DNA of 64,000 bases. It comes from Polyodon spathula. Its lineage: Eukaryota > Chordata > Actinopteri > Acipenseriformes > Polyodontidae. Where the stretch lies: positions 38,089,045 through 38,153,044 of the forward strand of contig NC_054548.1 of NCBI RefSeq assembly GCF_017654505.1. The letters are read 5' to 3'. The translations under genes were made by a program, and so were the position numbers. The notes beneath the pieces are model-generated. The model was not told where the DNA came from, ran no database searches, and worked only from the letters and a program-made list of their open reading frames with translations. How positions within the stretch are numbered: the first letter of the stretch is position 1; every line of letters starts with the position of its first letter. Shown piece after piece: positions 61,711-64,000 of the stretch.

Positions 61711-62374
61711 TATATTTAGCTGTGATTTTGTCAGTGAAGAGCTTGCAAGCTTAACCTCTAAAGCTGCAAGAATATAATCACATTCATGGTACATATATTA
61801 TAATGTTTCCACAATATGACTATTTTAATATTTGTTATCACATTTATGATAAACTTGGTAATACATACTTTCTATTTCCATCTAGATTTAAACCTTTAAG
61901 CATCACATTCTCATTAGATGCATATGTTTTGCATATGTTTTGAAAGTTATTAGATTTGATTCTAATTATGTATCAAAGAGCATGTTTTGTGTGTAATAAG
62001 GGAGTTACAGATGCATCTGTATTATCTGAACACCTGCTCTGGGAGGCCCACAGTTTTAGTGGTTCTGGTGATGGATGACTCTGTTTGCAGCTTGGGAGAA
62101 AAGCAATAAAACCCAGTCAATATCACTTCTAATTCTTGAAGGAATGAAAATGAAACCACTCAAAGGAAACAGGAATAACACAAACCAGTACATTCATAAA
62201 CATTTAACATGTTTTTTTTTAATATATTTTAAATATTATCTTGCCACTAATTTAAGTATAAGAAGACAAGCATAGTATGTGCTGTTAAAATTTAAATAAC
62301 TGGATTCAATGTTGTAAGTTCCATTATATTATATTTGCACTGTATACTCCTATCGGAAATATTAAAGAATAATA

Positions 62375-62377
<3 letters not shown>
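61711..62377. other. No recognisable gene
   Basis: AT-rich; nothing assignable. Confidence 0.45.

Positions 62378-62434
<57 letters not shown>
62378..62434. repeat. (TA)n microsatellite
   Basis: About 57 bp of TA with one early G, directly before a Tc1 terminus. This again shows the TA-repeat preference of Tc1 insertion. Confidence 0.95.
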
Positions 62435-62438
<4 letters not shown>

Positions 62439-62440
<2 letters not shown>

Positions 62441-62722
62441 GTGCCTTGCAAAAGACCTCTGACCAATTCTCTCATATTACTGAATTACAAATGGTACATT
62501 GAAATTTCGTTCTGTTCGATATTTTATTTTTAAACACTGAAACTCAGAATCAATTATTGTAAGGTGACATTGGTTTTTTGTTGGGAAATATTTTTAAGAA
62601 AAAATAAAAAACTGAAATACCTTGCTTGCATAAGTATTCAACCCCTGTGCTGTGGAAGCTCCCAGTTTGCACTGATGAAAGAAATTGCCCTAACACGGCT
62701 TTGGATGAATGCCCGCTTCCCT
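62439..62722 (+). mobile_element. Tc1/mariner 5' remnant
   Basis: CAGTGCCTTGCAAAAGACC is a well-known fish Tc1 terminus. It is followed by the standard leader with TTACTGAATTACAAATGGTAC and, at 62,630, GCATAAGTATTCAACCCC. The remnant then reads TGCACTGATGAAAGAAATTG and stops near the TTAA at 62,723. No transposase or right end. Confidence 0.8.
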
Positions 62723-63230
62723 TTAACCCTTTGGAGTTGTACGAACATATTGGTTCCTTCGCTGCTCTCTGGTCCCCAGGGAGTATGAAAGTACCGGTAC
62801 GTTCTGCAACTTTAAACTTGAATTACCGAGGCAACAAAACCCCTGATCACATAATGTTGTAACACTAGGTTTATGTAACACTTTATATTGGTCTCTTGCC
62901 CCCTCTGCCAGATATTGACTGAATTACATATTATAAACCCAGTCACAAAAATGTCAACAGTGTTTGTAAATCGTCAAAAATCGCTCAGTGAGAAAGAAGT
63001 AATAGTAATAATACTGAATTCAGATTATATAAGATATAAGCTTGAATGTCAGCGAGTTTGTCAGTGAAGACATAGGTGAAAAATATTTACCATCAACATC
63101 AAGTGACAGCAAAGAGGTGGCACCAAGCTCTGTGCATTGCTCCATGCTTCAAGGAGAATCATACACTGAAGCATTAGACACTCTTGCTCCCTCCTCCCCA
63201 ACAACCTGTTTACCCTGATATGATTTATTC

Positions 63231-63264
<34 letters not shown>

Positions 63265-63563
63265 TTTTTTTGGTAGGATGTGTTGTTGTGGTTGTTTATT
63301 GTTTATTGTCTAAACGTAAATTTTTAGTCAAAACATTTCTTTATGACTAAATAAAAAAAAAATGTATTTGTTTTATTTATTTATGTTAAAAATGATGTGT
63401 CTGTATTTTATCAGTATTCATTACATACATACAAACATATAGCTTTCAGTTTGTTTGTACGCTGTACTTATAATAATCAAGCGCATGCAGAAGACAGAGA
63501 AAAAAAAAAATCACTCCCATAGGAACGGCAGTGCATTTTAGAAATCTCTACTCAAAAGGTTAA
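62723..63563 (+). mobile_element. Probable internally deleted piggyBac element
   Basis: TTAA is present at both ends (62,723-62,726 and 63,560-63,563), as expected of piggyBac insertion. The left end then reads CCCTTTGGAGTTG and the inverted right end CCTTTTGAGTAG, a short imperfect repeat. Inside, a plus-strand frame at 63,050-63,215 reads VSEFVSEDIGEKYLPSTSSD, the acidic Ser-rich start typical of piggyBac transposases; it runs to a stop without any catalytic domain. A (CT)n run and T-rich tail follow. At 841 bp it would be a non-autonomous derivative. The ends are short and the match is by eye. Confidence 0.5.
63235..63261. repeat. (CT)n microsatellite
   Basis: About 27 bp of CT dinucleotides within the presumed piggyBac remnant. 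Confidence 0.92.
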
Positions 63564-64000
63564 ATTAGGCATAATTTCACACGAAAAACACTGCAGAAAT
63601 TTCTATGTGTTACAAAAGTGTTTCAAATAAAGACCTTTAAAGCAATTTTCCACAAATGACTGTTAAGAACTTCTACTCTAGACTTAAAACTAACAAAAGA
63701 ACACGAAAAAAAGACTTCAAAATAACACGAAAAGCAAAATTTCATCAGGAACGCCATGTCTGTATCAAAATGAATGTTAGCAATAAGCGACTGATTTTGT
63801 GAGAGCAGGTCATAAATGGTAAATTTAAATTTAATGTTTATAACCAATAAAAAAAGTTAAAAAAAAATATATATGTCACAATGAAACAGTCCTCAGGGAC
63901 TATTTTTTTTTATCAGTGTAAGGATACCTAATGCATTTTCTTTTTTTTTCCTTAAAAAAGCTAGTTTCTGTAATTATTTTCAAGAACAAAAAAAAGTAGC
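63564..64000. other. No recognisable gene
   Basis: AT-rich end of the window; several short A or T runs and nothing assignable. Confidence 0.45.

Overview
The window looks like AT-rich, repeat-dominated nuclear DNA of a vertebrate, most likely a ray-finned fish. The evidence is the repertoire: Tc1/mariner elements with fish-type termini, DIRS retrotransposons with a tyrosine recombinase, hAT remnants of ZNF862-like and KIAA1586-like type, solo LTRs, and abundant (AT)n, (AC)n, (ATT)n and (CT)n microsatellites. A non-teleost such as a sturgeon or paddlefish is possible, but that rests only on my impression of the LTR families. I found no convincing host exon, no rRNA or tRNA gene, no CRISPR array and no prokaryote-style operon. 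Every protein-like stretch I can recognise belongs to a mobile element, and all are broken.

Layout. 0-10 kb: the 3' end of a LINE, an LTR fragment, two LTR-like copies of a second family, a 560-bp foldback palindrome (5.55-6.1 kb), then about 3.5 kb with nothing recognisable. 10-15 kb: a solo LTR with a GTATT duplication, an ATT-flanked element with internal ~450-bp tandem units, and a decayed DIRS element (RT, RNase H, recombinase) split by a ~520-bp insertion. 15-20.5 kb: mostly unrecognised, with a weak piggyBac-like remnant. 20.5-25.6 kb: a palindromic MITE, a Tc1 head interrupted by a solo LTR, part of a second Tc1 family, and a nearly intact Tc1 (23,976-25,570). 25.86-27.05 kb: a dense array of AGATATCT palindromes holding a 146-bp hAT MITE. 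27.2-33.5 kb: an LTR-like leader, an internally deleted Tc1 that keeps its DNA-binding domain, a Tc1 head with another solo LTR, an hAT zinc-finger remnant and a third copy of the second LTR-like family.

36-42.6 kb: a DIRS element (Gag, RT, RNase H, recombinase) carrying a solo LTR in its RT region and cut off just before the recombinase active-site tyrosine, where a half copy of the foldback palindrome begins. An hAT transposase remnant follows on the minus strand. 42.6-55.4 kb: an LTR, a compound inverted-repeat element (50.59-51.97 kb), a solo LTR with a GGGAT duplication and small duplications. 55.6-64 kb: a KIAA1586-like hAT pseudogene followed at once by a minisatellite, a long degenerate CT-rich minisatellite, a full-length but dead Tc1 on the minus strand, and a Tc1 head next to a probable internally deleted piggyBac element.

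The elements do not cooperate as a pathway; the window is a record of nested insertion. Target-site duplications give relative ages: solo LTRs are younger than the Tc1 and DIRS copies they interrupt, and the hAT MITE is younger than the AGATATCT array.
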